Shown here piece by piece: positions 1 through 8,047 of a DNA stretch of 64,000 nucleotides (position 1 is the stretch's first letter; each line of letters starts with the position of its first letter). Below the pieces are notes generated by a model. It was not told the DNA's origin. It saw nothing but the letters and a program-made list of their open reading frames with translations, and did no database searches. Source of the stretch: Tenggerimyces sp963762635 (GTDB lineage: Bacteria; Actinomycetota; Actinomycetes; Propionibacteriales; Actinopolymorphaceae); contig CAVXLQ010000010.1 in NCBI GenBank assembly GCA_963762635.1, forward strand, positions 124,001 to 188,000. The letters run 5' to 3'. The translations under genes were made by a program, and so were the position numbers.

Positions 1-607
1 CAGGCCGTGATCGACACCGCGTGGGCTGGACACGGCCAGCTGATCGGCTCGATGGTGCGCGCCGACCGATCCCTGGTACGAGGACCTGTCCAAGCTCTAC
101 CCGCACGACCCGGAGAAGGCGAAGACGCTGCTCGCTCAGGCGGGTACGCCGAAGCTCACGCTGCGCTTCCGGATCCCCAACCTCCCGTACGCCGTCTCGG
201 CGGCCCAGGTGGTGAAGTCGCAGCTCGCCGACGTCGGCATCACCGCCCAGATCGACGTGCTCGAGTTCCCCGCGCGCTGGCTCAGCGAGGTCTTCACCAA
301 CGCCGACTACGACATGTCGATCATCGCGCACGTCGAGCCGCGGGACATCGCGAGCTGGGCGAATCCCAAGTACTACTGGCGTTACGACAACAAGCAGGTT
401 CAGAAGCTGCTCGCCGAGGCCGACAGCGGCACCGAGCAGGAGCAGGTCGCGAAGACCAAGCAGGCGGCCCGCCTCCTCGCCGAGGACGCGGCAGCGGACT
501 GGCTGTTCCTGTTCCCGAACCTGATCGCCGCGAAGGTCGGCGTGAAGGGCCTTCCGAAGAACGTGATCTCCGAGGCGTTCGACCTGACCACGGTCTCGAA
601 GGGCTAG
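1..607 (+). CDS. Peptide-type ABC transporter substrate-binding protein, C-terminal part (5' end outside window, frameshifted)
   Basis: This is the C-terminal part of an extracellular solute-binding protein of the DppA/OppA type (SBP family 5), which captures peptides or similar solutes for the permeases that follow. The first ~19 codons read in frame 1. From base 62 the family-like sequence (PTDPWYEDLSKLYPHDPEKA, then a KSQLADVGI helix typical of the family) continues in frame 2 to the stop at 605-607. Removing one base near 58-62 joins the two, so I infer a 1-nt insertion or sequencing error. The stop codon TAG is formed by the first base of the MITE-like element that follows. Family assignment rests mainly on the SBP-like C-terminus and the permease/ATPase neighbours; substrate unknown. 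Confidence 0.75.
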
Positions 608-796
608 GCCGTGTCTCTCAACTATCGCCTGGCGCGCGACGCCTCTCCCAAGAAGATGGCACAGCCCGCCTGGCCGCGGTCCAGTTCGTCACCCCGCCTC
701 CTGCACCACGCCCAGCCGGGCGCGCTCTGTGAATTTCCTCGGACCGCGCGCCATCGCGCGGCGCGCGATGACCGGCGCTACTTGAGAGACACGGCC
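607..796. mobile_element. 190-bp MITE-like element with terminal inverted repeats and TA target duplication
   Basis: Perfect 15-bp terminal inverted repeats, GGCCGTGTCTCTCAA at 607-621 and TTGAGAGACACGGCC at 782-796, continue inward imperfectly for about 10 more bases (TA.CGCC.G on both ends). The element is flanked by TA on both sides (605-606 and 797-798), the target duplication of IS630/Tc1-mariner type transposons. It has no credible reading frame for a transposase. Removing the element and one TA restores a TAA stop followed by CC and the ATG of the permease gene, so the insertion lies exactly in the stop codon and converts TAA to TAG. The family assignment is inferred from the TA duplication only. 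Confidence 0.75.
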
Positions 797-801
797 TAAC
801 C

Positions 802-1746
802 ATGGTGCTGCGGCTGTTGAAGCGTACGGCGGTGTTCGTGTCCAGCATCGCAGCAGCGACCATCGTCGTCTTCGCCTTCATGGCCGTGCTGCCGGGCGAT
901 CCCGCCGAGGTCGCGCTCGGGGTGAACGCGACGCCCGAGGCGGTCGCGGCGCTGCGGGCCGAGTTCGGCACCGACCGTCCCCCGGCCGCGCAGTACCTCG
1001 ACTGGGTGGGCGGTCTGGTCACCGGCGACTTCGGGACCTCGTACGTGACCCGCGACCTGATCGGGCCGCAGGTGCTGGACCGGCTGCTGGTCACGCTGTG
1101 GCTCGTCGTCGTCTCGATGGTGCTGGCCGTGCTGATCGCGGTGCCGGTCGGGACCGTGATGGCCGTACGGCATCGCGGCCTGTCCGGGTTGGCGCTGTCG
1201 GCGTTCAGCCAGCTGGGCATCGCGGTTCCGGCGTTCCTGGCGGGCATCCTCGCGGTCGCGCTGTTCGCCGTTCGCCTTGGCTGGTTGCCATCTGGCGGTT
1301 GGACGCCGCCGAACCAGGACCCCGTCTCGTTCGTCCAGCACCTGATCCTGCCGGCGGCCGCGCTGGGGATCGCGCAGGCCGCGGTGCTGGCCCGGTACGT
1401 ACGCACGGCCGTGCTCGACGTCTTGCGCGAGGACTACCTGCGCACGGCGCGGGCGAAGGGGCTGACGCCGTATCGCGCCCTCTTGCGGCACGGGCTGCGG
1501 AACGCCGCGATCCCGGTGAGCACGGTCTTGGGTCTGCAGCTCGCCACGTTGCTCGTCGGCGCGATCGTGGTCGAGCGGGTGTTCGTGATTCCCGGGCTCG
1601 GCTCGCTGCTGCTCGACGGCGTCGCCAACCGCGATCTGCTGCTGGTGCAGGGCGTCGTGATGGTGCTGGTGGTCGCGGTGCTGCTCGTCAACTACCTGGT
1701 CGACCTGCTCTACACCGCGCTCGACCCAAGGTTGCGGGCCTCATGA
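802..1746 (+). CDS. Peptide-type ABC transporter permease (DppB-like)
   Basis: Inner-membrane permease (314 aa, normal for the family) of the DppB/OppB/GsiC type, which forms half of the import channel. TM1 lies near residues 8-30, followed by the extracytoplasmic loop typical of DppB (about residues 35-95, with QYLDWVGGLVTGDFGTSY) and five more membrane segments. The ATPase-contacting EAA loop is at about residues 208-240 (EDYLRTARAKG). Its stop overlaps the start of the next permease (ATGA at 1743-1746), so the two are translationally coupled. The gene starts 5 bp after the MITE-like element, which has therefore replaced its original upstream contact with the binding-protein gene. Confidence 0.9.
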   Translation: MVLRLLKRTAVFVSSIAAATIVVFAFMAVLPGDPAEVALGVNATPEAVAALRAEFGTDRPPAAQYLDWVGGLVTGDFGTSYVTRDLIGPQVLDRLLVTLWLVVVSMVLAVLIAVPVGTVMAVRHRGLSGLALSAFSQLGIAVPAFLAGILAVALFAVRLGWLPSGGWTPPNQDPVSFVQHLILPAAALGIAQAAVLARYVRTAVLDVLREDYLRTARAKGLTPYRALLRHGLRNAAIPVSTVLGLQLATLLVGAIVVERVFVIPGLGSLLLDGVANRDLLLVQGVVMVLVVAVLLVNYLVDLLYTALDPRLRAS

Positions 1747-2582
1747 GCGCGCGGCTGACCTACCTGCGTCCGCGCAGCCCGAGCCTGATCGCCGGCGGCG
1801 TGCTGATCGGTGTCGTCGTGCTGATCGCGCTGGTCTCGTTCGTCTGGACGCCGCACGACCCGTACCGCGTCGAGGCCACGTCGCGGCTGCTCGGTCCGGG
1901 GGCGGACGGGTTTCTGCTCGGGACGGACAAGTTCGGCCGCGATCTGCTGAGCCGGTTGATGGTGGGCGCGCGGACGACGCTGTTCGTCGGCATCGTGGCC
2001 GTCGGTGTGGCGGCCGTTCTCGGTACGCCGTTGGGGATTCTGGCCGGGATGAGCCGCGGCTGGTTGGGGTCGTTCGTGATGCGCGGGAACGACCTCGTGC
2101 TCGCGTTTCCCGCGCTGCTGTTGGCGATCATGTTCGGCGCGGTGTTCGGCGCGAGTACGTTGACCGCGATGGTCGCGATCGGGGTCGCGACCGTGCCGGC
2201 GTTCGCGCGGATCGTACGGGCGGGGACGCTGCAGGTGATGTCGACGGAGTACGTGCTGGCCGCGCGCGCCGCGGGCCGGCGCCGGCTGGGGATCGCCGTA
2301 CGGCACGTGCTGCCGAACGTGGTCGGGCTGATCATCGTCCAGGCTTCCGTGGCGTTCGCGATCGCGATCCTCGCCGAGGCGGGCCTGTCGTTCCTCGGCT
2401 TCGGCACCGCTCCCCCGGTCCCGTCGTGGGGTCGGATGCTGCAGGAGTCGCAGGAGCTGCTCACCTCAAACCCGCTGCTGGCGGTGTGGCCGGGTACGGC
2501 GATCGCCCTTGCTGTGTTGGGCTTCAACCTGTTCGGCGACGGCCTGCGGGACGCGTACGACCCGAAGCTGGTGCAGCGATGA
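1743..2582 (+). CDS. Peptide-type ABC transporter permease (DppC-like)
   Basis: Second channel subunit (279 aa) of the DppC/OppC/GsiD type. The start was chosen at the ATG overlapping the previous stop. An N-terminal membrane segment at about residues 15-35 is followed by the family signature region (FLLGTDKFGRDLLSRLMVGAR, about residues 57-77), which corresponds to the LGTDxxGRD motif of DppC proteins. The EAA loop is near residues 168-190 (EYVLAARAAG). The C-terminal AEAGLSFLGFGTAPPVPSWG segment is also typical. It overlaps the ATPase gene by ATGA at 2579-2582. The partner is the DppB-like permease; the substrate cannot be told from the sequence. Confidence 0.9.
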   Translation: MSARLTYLRPRSPSLIAGGVLIGVVVLIALVSFVWTPHDPYRVEATSRLLGPGADGFLLGTDKFGRDLLSRLMVGARTTLFVGIVAVGVAAVLGTPLGILAGMSRGWLGSFVMRGNDLVLAFPALLLAIMFGAVFGASTLTAMVAIGVATVPAFARIVRAGTLQVMSTEYVLAARAAGRRRLGIAVRHVLPNVVGLIIVQASVAFAIAILAEAGLSFLGFGTAPPVPSWGRMLQESQELLTSNPLLAVWPGTAIALAVLGFNLFGDGLRDAYDPKLVQR

Positions 2583-4189
2583 GCGTGCTGTCCGTCTCCG
2601 GGCTGTCCGTGCACGCGGGGTCGTCGGCGCTGGTCGACGACGTGTCGTTCGCGCTCGAGCCGGGCGAACGCGTCGGGCTGATCGGCGAGTCCGGATCGGG
2701 CAAGTCGATGACCGCTCTGGCCGTGATGGGGCTGCTACCGGAGGGCTTGCGGGCGTCCGGCAAGGTGGCGTTGACGGACGGGTCCTCCAACCTGCTGACG
2801 CTGCGCGAACACGAGCTGTCGAGGCTGCGCGGAAGTCAGCTGAGCATGGTGTTCCAGGAGCCGATGTCGGCGCTGAACCCGACCATGCGAGTCGGCGACC
2901 AGCTCGCCGAGGTCCTGCGGATCCACGGCGCGTCGCGGCAGGCGGCCTCCGCACGGTCGGTGGAGCTGCTGGCACAGGTGCGGCTGCCCGATCCTTCGGG
3001 CGCGGTGCGCGCGTACCCGCACCAGCTGTCCGGCGGGCAGCGGCAGCGGGTCATGATCGCGATGGCGTTGGCGAACGACCCGTTGGTGTTGATCTGCGAC
3101 GAGCCGACGAGTGCGCTGGATGTCACCGTGCAGTCGAAGATCCTGTCGCTGATCGTCGAGGCGACGGCGGATCTCGACACGTCGCTGCTGTTCATCACCC
3201 ACGATCTGCCGGTGGTCGCGACGGTGTGCGATCGGGTGCTGGTGATGCGCGAGGGCGCCGTCGTGGAGTCCGGGCCGGTGGAGTCGGTATTCACCTCGCC
3301 GTCGCACTCGTACACGCGGCTGCTGCTCGACGCCGCCACGCTCGGGCGCCCGTCGCAGGCCTCGCGGCCGCCGCACGAACCGATCGTCGACGCGTCCGGG
3401 GTGAGTCGTACGTTCCGCCGAGCCCGCCGGAGCCTGTTCGGCCCGCGACCGGAGATCCGTGCCTTGCGGGACGTACGACTGTCGATCGCCGCCGGGCAAC
3501 GGTTCGGGGTGGTCGGTGAGTCGGGGTCGGGCAAGTCGACGCTCGTTCGGCTGATCGCCGGGCTGGACAAACCGACCGAGGGCGCGATCCGCTTCGCTGG
3601 AAGGCGAATCGAGGCGTTGCCGGAGCGGCGGCTGCGGTTCCTGCGCGAGGACCTGCAGATGGTGTTCCAGGATCCAGCCGGCTCGCTCGATCCGCGGATG
3701 CGGGTTCGGGACATCGTGGCCGAGCCGTTGGTCTCGTTGCAGAAGCCTTCCGCTCGCGACGTCGACGAGCGGGTGGCGGAGCTGTTGTCCGCGGTCGGTT
3801 TGCCCTTGGACGCGGCGGATCGGTACCCGCATCAGTTCTCCGGCGGGCAGCGGCAGCGGATCTCGATCGCGCGGGCGTTGGCGCCCCGCCCGCGGGTGCT
3901 GGTCGCGGACGAGCCGGTGTCCGCGTTGGACGCGCCGATCCGCGCGCAGATCCTCGACTTGCTCGCGAAGCTGGTCGACGAGTACGAGCTCACGATGGTG
4001 TTCGTGTCGCACGACCTGACCGTCGTACGTCAGGTGTGCGACATGGTCGCCGTGCTGCGCGACGGCGAACTGGTGGAGCTGGGGCCGACCGAGCAGGTGT
4101 ACTCCGATCCGCAGCATCCGTACACGCGGGAGCTGTTGGCCGCCGTCCCCACGCTCGAGAAGGCCCTGGCGGCTAAGGGGGTTCGGTGA
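2579..4189 (+). CDS. Fused double-domain peptide ABC transporter ATPase (DppD–DppF fusion)
   Basis: Cytoplasmic ATPase of 536 aa with two complete nucleotide-binding domains, so one polypeptide replaces the usual DppD/DppF pair. NBD1: Walker A GESGSGKS at about residues 35-42, signature LSGGQRQR near 150, Walker B ICDEPTSALD. NBD2: Walker A near 312-319, signature FSGGQRQR, Walker B VADEPVSALD. Each half ends with the oligopeptide-type C-terminal extension (SPSHSYTRLLLDA and DPQHPYTRELLAA). Both sites look catalytically complete. The start ATG overlaps the stop of the upstream permease, and its own stop overlaps the GTG of the peptidase gene, so the gene is inside a coupled operon. Confidence 0.93.
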   Translation: MSVLSVSGLSVHAGSSALVDDVSFALEPGERVGLIGESGSGKSMTALAVMGLLPEGLRASGKVALTDGSSNLLTLREHELSRLRGSQLSMVFQEPMSALNPTMRVGDQLAEVLRIHGASRQAASARSVELLAQVRLPDPSGAVRAYPHQLSGGQRQRVMIAMALANDPLVLICDEPTSALDVTVQSKILSLIVEATADLDTSLLFITHDLPVVATVCDRVLVMREGAVVESGPVESVFTSPSHSYTRLLLDAATLGRPSQASRPPHEPIVDASGVSRTFRRARRSLFGPRPEIRALRDVRLSIAAGQRFGVVGESGSGKSTLVRLIAGLDKPTEGAIRFAGRRIEALPERRLRFLREDLQMVFQDPAGSLDPRMRVRDIVAEPLVSLQKPSARDVDERVAELLSAVGLPLDAADRYPHQFSGGQRQRISIARALAPRPRVLVADEPVSALDAPIRAQILDLLAKLVDEYELTMVFVSHDLTVVRQVCDMVAVLRDGELVELGPTEQVYSDPQHPYTRELLAAVPTLEKALAAKGVR

Positions 4190-5373
4190 CTGTCGTTGTG
4201 GACGCCGAGGGCGTCGTCGCGTTCACCCAGGAGCTGGTGCGGATCCGGAGCGTGCACGATCCTGCCGCCGGCTCGGCGGAGTCCGCGGCGGCCGCGGCTG
4301 TGGTCGAGAAGATGCGGTCGTTCGGGTGGTCGCCGGTCGTGACGGAAGTCGCGCCGGGTCGGCCGAACGTCGTGGCGATCGTGTCAGGTGGCGGGGGTCC
4401 GGGACCGACTTTGTTGTTCGAGGGCCATACGGACGTCGTGACCGAGGGGGATCGTTCGGACTGGACGGTCGATCCTTATGGCGGGTCGATCGTGGACGGG
4501 CGCCTCTTTGGTCGTGGGTCGGCGGACATGAAGTCGGGGCTCGCCGCGTGCCTCTACGCCGTTCGGGCCCTCCAGCTGGCGGGACCGTTCGCCGGACGGA
4601 TCGTGGTAGCGGCGCTGGTCGACGAGGAAGGCATGATGCTGGGCGCGAAGGCGTTCGCCGCCTCCGACTTGGCACGTGAGGTCGACGGCGCGATCATCGC
4701 CGAGCCGGAGGCCGGCGAGATCTGCCTGGTGGCGAAGGGCGCGATCCGGCTGCGCGTCTCGTTCGCCGGCGCGATGGCACACGGGGCGATGCCGCAGCAC
4801 GGGCGGAACCCGATCCCTGCCGCTGGTCGGCTGTTGGCGTCGCTCGTCGACCTGCAGGTCGAGCTGCAGAAGGCGCATCCGGCGCACGAGCATCTCGGCG
4901 AGGTCTATCTGACACCGACGGTACTTTCTGCTGGGTCGGTCGAGCAGATCAACGTGATCCCGTCGCAGTGCACGGTGTGCGTGGACGTACGGACGATTCC
5001 CGGCGTCTCGCATTCCGCGCTGGTCTCGCGGGTTGCCGCCTTGGCCACTTCGGCTGGGAAGCCAGAGGGTGTGCGTTCGTCGGTCGAGGTGGTCGACGAC
5101 CGACCGCCGGTGGACACTCCGTCGTCGCATCCGTTGGTGGGTGCGTTGGCCGCGGCCCATACGTCGGTGTACGGGACGCCCGCGGTGTACGGCGGGGTGC
5201 CGGGCGCGACGGACGGGACGATCCTGACTCGCGATGCCGGAATGGTGACGATCGTGTACGGGCCGGGTGGCAAGTGGATCGCGCACCAGGCCGACGAGTT
5301 CGTCGAGGTGGACGAGATCGTCAACTGCACAAGGGTTTTCGCTGAAGCCGCTCGACTCTTCCTTGGGGGTTGA
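4186..5373 (+). CDS. M20 family metallopeptidase (ArgE/DapE type)
   Basis: Cytoplasmic zinc-dependent amidohydrolase of 395 aa, a normal ArgE/DapE/ACY1 length, starting at a GTG overlapping the ATPase stop. Metal ligands are visible: GHTDVV (about residues 80-85) and DEEG near 146, with GRGSADMKSG between them. A dimerisation/lid domain occupies roughly residues 180-290 (AHGAMPQHGRNPI, with a conserved His). The family removes acyl or amino-acid groups from small amides such as acetylated amino acids, succinyl-diaminopimelate and dipeptides. Being co-operonic with a peptide importer, it probably trims the imported compound; this is inference from context. Confidence 0.88.
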   Translation: MTVVVDAEGVVAFTQELVRIRSVHDPAAGSAESAAAAAVVEKMRSFGWSPVVTEVAPGRPNVVAIVSGGGGPGPTLLFEGHTDVVTEGDRSDWTVDPYGGSIVDGRLFGRGSADMKSGLAACLYAVRALQLAGPFAGRIVVAALVDEEGMMLGAKAFAASDLAREVDGAIIAEPEAGEICLVAKGAIRLRVSFAGAMAHGAMPQHGRNPIPAAGRLLASLVDLQVELQKAHPAHEHLGEVYLTPTVLSAGSVEQINVIPSQCTVCVDVRTIPGVSHSALVSRVAALATSAGKPEGVRSSVEVVDDRPPVDTPSSHPLVGALAAAHTSVYGTPAVYGGVPGATDGTILTRDAGMVTIVYGPGGKWIAHQADEFVEVDEIVNCTRVFAEAARLFLGG

Positions 5374-5376
5374 TCC

Positions 5377-6147
5377 ATGGACTACTCGCGGATGTTCCGG
5401 CTCGACGGGCGCAAGGCCGTGGTGGTCGGCGCCGGCAGCGGCATCGGGCGCGAGGCCGCCCTCGCGCTGGCCGCCCAGGGCGCCGAGGTGGTGTGCGCCG
5501 ACCGCGACAGCACCACCGCGGAAGCGACCGCCGTCGCGTGCGGCGAGTCGGCTTCGGCGTACGTGCTCGATGTCCTCGACAGCACGGCCGTCCACGCGGC
5601 CGCTGCCGCTTTGGGCGAGGTGGACGTGCTGGTGTTCACGGCGGCGGTGAACGTACGCAAGCGGCTGCTGGACTACACGGTCGAGGAGTACGACCGCGTC
5701 GTCAACCTGAACTTGCGCGGCTCCTTCGAGCTCGTGCGCGCGTTCGGACGCGGGATGGTGGATCGCAAGCGGGGCAGCATCATCGGCTTCTCCTCCATCC
5801 GCGGCCAGACGGTCGAGCCCGGCCAAGGCGTGTATGCGGCGACGAAAGCCGGCTTGATCCAGCTGCTCCGCACCGCCGCCGCCGAGTTCGGCCCCGCCGG
5901 CGTCCGCGCCAACGCCGTGGCCCCGGGTGTGGTCGAGACGCCGCTGACCGCGCAGATCAAGGCCCAGCCCGAGTGGTACGACGCGTACGCCAAGAAGAGC
6001 GCCTTGGCCCGCTGGGCAGCACCTTCCGAGATCGCCGGCGCGGTGGTGTACCTGGCCTCGGACGCGGCCTCCTTCGTGACGGGCTCCGTCCTGACCGTCG
6101 ACGGCGGTTGGACCGCCATCGACGGCCGCTTCGACCCACCTTCCTAG
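5377..6147 (+). CDS. SDR family NAD(P)-dependent oxidoreductase
   Basis: Classical short-chain dehydrogenase/reductase of 256 aa. The cofactor-binding GAGSGIG is at about residues 17-23, and an acidic residue ends beta-2 (CADRDS), favouring NAD. The NAG-like motif is modified (FTAAVN). The catalytic Ser lies in GFSSIRG near residue 139 and the YxxxK pair in VYAATKAG near 153/157. The C-terminal FVTGSVLTVDGGWTA is typical. It begins 3 bp after the peptidase stop and is probably the last gene of the import operon. The substrate, an alcohol or ketone derived from the imported molecule, is not predictable. Confidence 0.9.
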   Translation: MDYSRMFRLDGRKAVVVGAGSGIGREAALALAAQGAEVVCADRDSTTAEATAVACGESASAYVLDVLDSTAVHAAAAALGEVDVLVFTAAVNVRKRLLDYTVEEYDRVVNLNLRGSFELVRAFGRGMVDRKRGSIIGFSSIRGQTVEPGQGVYAATKAGLIQLLRTAAAEFGPAGVRANAVAPGVVETPLTAQIKAQPEWYDAYAKKSALARWAAPSEIAGAVVYLASDAASFVTGSVLTVDGGWTAIDGRFDPPS

Positions 6148-6458
6148 CTACTTGTCCAGAGCCAGGCCGTATCGCGGGCTGGTTGCCGATGCCGGTGTTC
6201 TTCGCCGTGTACGTCTGCGACCCGGCTCCCTTGAGTCCGTCGTACGTGCCGTGCCGGCTTCCCGCTTCGACGCCACGACCTCGCCGGTGATGCCGATGGC
6301 GAGCTCGGCCCGACCGAAGTACCGGTAGGTCGTCTCCGATGGCCAGGTCCGGGTAGCCGTCGCTGGGCGGCGGCCTGCGAGGTGGTCGAGCCGACCAGCA
6401 AGGCGCAGGACAATGTTGCTGTGGCGAAAAGCGCCCATATGGAACGCCTTCGCGGCAT
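6148..6458 (-). pseudogene. Remnant of a secreted FG-GAP (integrin-like beta-propeller) repeat protein
   Basis: The minus strand from ATG 6458, preceded by a GGGGAGGGG ribosome site, encodes a clear signal peptide (MPRRRSIWALFATATLS.. ending near AQAAA-type residues). Downstream, pieces of FG-GAP propeller units appear in three different frames: DGYPDLAIGD, then ELAIGITGEVVASKREAG, then GTYDGLKGAGSQTYTAKNTGI, then a terminal YGLALDK before a stop at 6148-6150. In intact relatives these follow each other in one frame over many repeats. Several frameshifts and a large deletion leave only about 100 codons, so this is a decayed gene fragment. It abuts the SDR stop codon tail to tail. Confidence 0.6.
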
Positions 6459-6549
6459 TCGGCCCCTCCCCAAAGTCGAATTGCAGGCAAGAAATGGCAC
6501 AAGGTCGGTCAAGCGCGCTCTCTTTCGCAGCCCCGATAGGGTTCCGGGC

Positions 6550-7200
6550 GTGGGGCGATTTCAGCTGGTGATCTGGGACAACGACGGCGTGCTCGTGGAC
6601 AGCGAGCCGATCGCCAATCGCATTCTCGCGGACCTTCTCACCGAGAGTGGTTGGCCGACCACGTACGAGGACAGCCTGCGCGACTACATGGGCGGCAGCC
6701 TCAAGCTGGTTCGCGAGGTGGTGGAGCCCAAGCTGGGCAGGCCCCTTCCCGCCGACCTCGAGGACCGCTATCACGAGCAGCTGTTCACCAGAATGCGCAC
6801 CGAGCTGCTCGCCGTCGAAGGCGTACGCCAGGCCCTCGACGAGCTCGACCTTCCCGTCTGCGTGGCCTCCAGCGGCGCGCACCCGAGGATCGAGCTGGCG
6901 TTGAAGAAGACGGGCCTGTACGACCGGTTCGACGGGCACATCTTCTCCGCCGACGACGTCGCACGAGGCAAGCCGAACCCGGACCTTTTCCTCTACGCGG
7001 CAAAGGAAATGGGTGCCGCGCCGGAGCGCTGCGTCGTCGTCGAGGACAGTCCGCTCGGCGTCGCCGCGGCCAAGGCCGCCGGCATGGCAGTCATCGGCTA
7101 CGCCGGCATGACTCCGGCCGAGCGGCTCGAGGACGCCGACGTGATCATCACGGCGATGAGCCAACTGACACAGGAGATCCGGCGCCTCGACGCGAGCTAG
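6550..7200 (+). CDS. HAD superfamily hydrolase (beta-phosphoglucomutase/phosphatase-like)
   Basis: Haloacid-dehalogenase-type hydrolase of 216 aa, starting at GTG 6550 just before the core strand. Motif I is WDNDGVLVDSE (nucleophile Asp about residue 10; the usual FDxDG is WDNDG). Motif II is the Ser in VASSGAHPR, motif III the Lys in GKPNPDLF, and motif IV VVEDSPLGVAAAKAAG. A helical type-I cap spans roughly residues 20-85. Relatives are small sugar-phosphate phosphatases or phosphoglucomutases (GmhB/YniC/PgmB type). It is divergent from the FG-GAP remnant and convergent with hisF, whose stop it overlaps by 4 bp. Confidence 0.88.
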   Translation: MGRFQLVIWDNDGVLVDSEPIANRILADLLTESGWPTTYEDSLRDYMGGSLKLVREVVEPKLGRPLPADLEDRYHEQLFTRMRTELLAVEGVRQALDELDLPVCVASSGAHPRIELALKKTGLYDRFDGHIFSADDVARGKPNPDLFLYAAKEMGAAPERCVVVEDSPLGVAAAKAAGMAVIGYAGMTPAERLEDADVIITAMSQLTQEIRRLDAS

Positions 7201-7958
7201 CGGACGGCGTGCCCCGCCGAACGCAAGGCGGACTTGACATCGCCGATCCTGAACGAGCCGAAGTGAAACACGCTCGCCGCGAGTACGGCGTCCGCACCAG
7301 CTTCGATCGCCGGCGAGAAGTGCGACACGTCGCCCGCGCCGCCGCTCGCGATCAACGGCACGTCGACGACCTTGCGGACGGCCCGGATCATCTCCAGGTC
7401 GTAGCCGTCCTTCGTCCCGTCCGCGTCCATCGAGTTCAGCAGGATCTCCCCCGCCCCGAGCGAAGCCCCACGCGCCGCCCACTCGACCGCGTCGATGCCC
7501 GTCCCACGCCGGCCGCCGTGCGTCGTGACCTCGAAGCCCGAAGGCGTCCCGTCCACGCGCCGCGCATCCACTGACAGCACGAGGACCTGCGACCCGAACC
7601 GGTGCGCGATCTCTTGCACGAGCTCAGGCCGCGCGAGAGCCGCCGTGTTGACCCCCACCTTGTCCGCGCCGGACCGCAGCAGCCGGTCGACGTCCGAGAC
7701 CGCCCGCACTCCCCCGCCCACGGTCAGCGGGATGAACACCTGCTCGGCGGTGCGCCGGACGACGTCGTACATCGTCTCGCGCTCTTGCAGCGAGGCGGAA
7801 ACGTCAAGGAAGGTGAGCTCATCGGCGCCCTCGGCGTTGTAGACCTGCGCCATCTCGACGGGGTCGCCGGCGTCCTTGAGGTCGGCGAACTTGACGCCCT
7901 TCACCACGCGACCGGCGTGGACGTCCAAACACGGGATGACGCGTACGGCAAGGCTCAC
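7197..7958 (-). CDS. hisF: Imidazole glycerol phosphate synthase, cyclase subunit HisF
   Basis: HisF (253 aa, standard length) is the (beta/alpha)8-barrel cyclase. With HisH-derived ammonia it converts PRFAR to imidazole-glycerol phosphate and AICAR in histidine synthesis. The start GTG at 7958 gives the usual N-terminus VRVIPCLDVHAGRVVKG with the catalytic Asp at about residue 12; the second catalytic Asp is in LSVDARR. The phosphate-binding loops TVGGGVR and ASGGAGD are intact, as is the LLNSMDADGTKDGYD signature. No other his genes are in view, so it appears separated from the main histidine operon. Confidence 0.97.
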   Translation of the reverse strand: MSLAVRVIPCLDVHAGRVVKGVKFADLKDAGDPVEMAQVYNAEGADELTFLDVSASLQERETMYDVVRRTAEQVFIPLTVGGGVRAVSDVDRLLRSGADKVGVNTAALARPELVQEIAHRFGSQVLVLSVDARRVDGTPSGFEVTTHGGRRGTGIDAVEWAARGASLGAGEILLNSMDADGTKDGYDLEMIRAVRKVVDVPLIASGGAGDVSHFSPAIEAGADAVLAASVFHFGSFRIGDVKSALRSAGHAVR

Positions 7959-8047
7959 AAGCTCAAACCCTAACGTGTGCGGAACAGCGCGACCGGCGGC
8001 GGTCAGTTCCATTGAGGGTTCGGCGTACTGCCGACAGGGTGTACGGC

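Noticed and set aside
611..799. 62-codon frame in the MITE-like element as a transposase remnant
   Set aside because: No resemblance to transposases; the element is too short, and the frame is an accident of composition.
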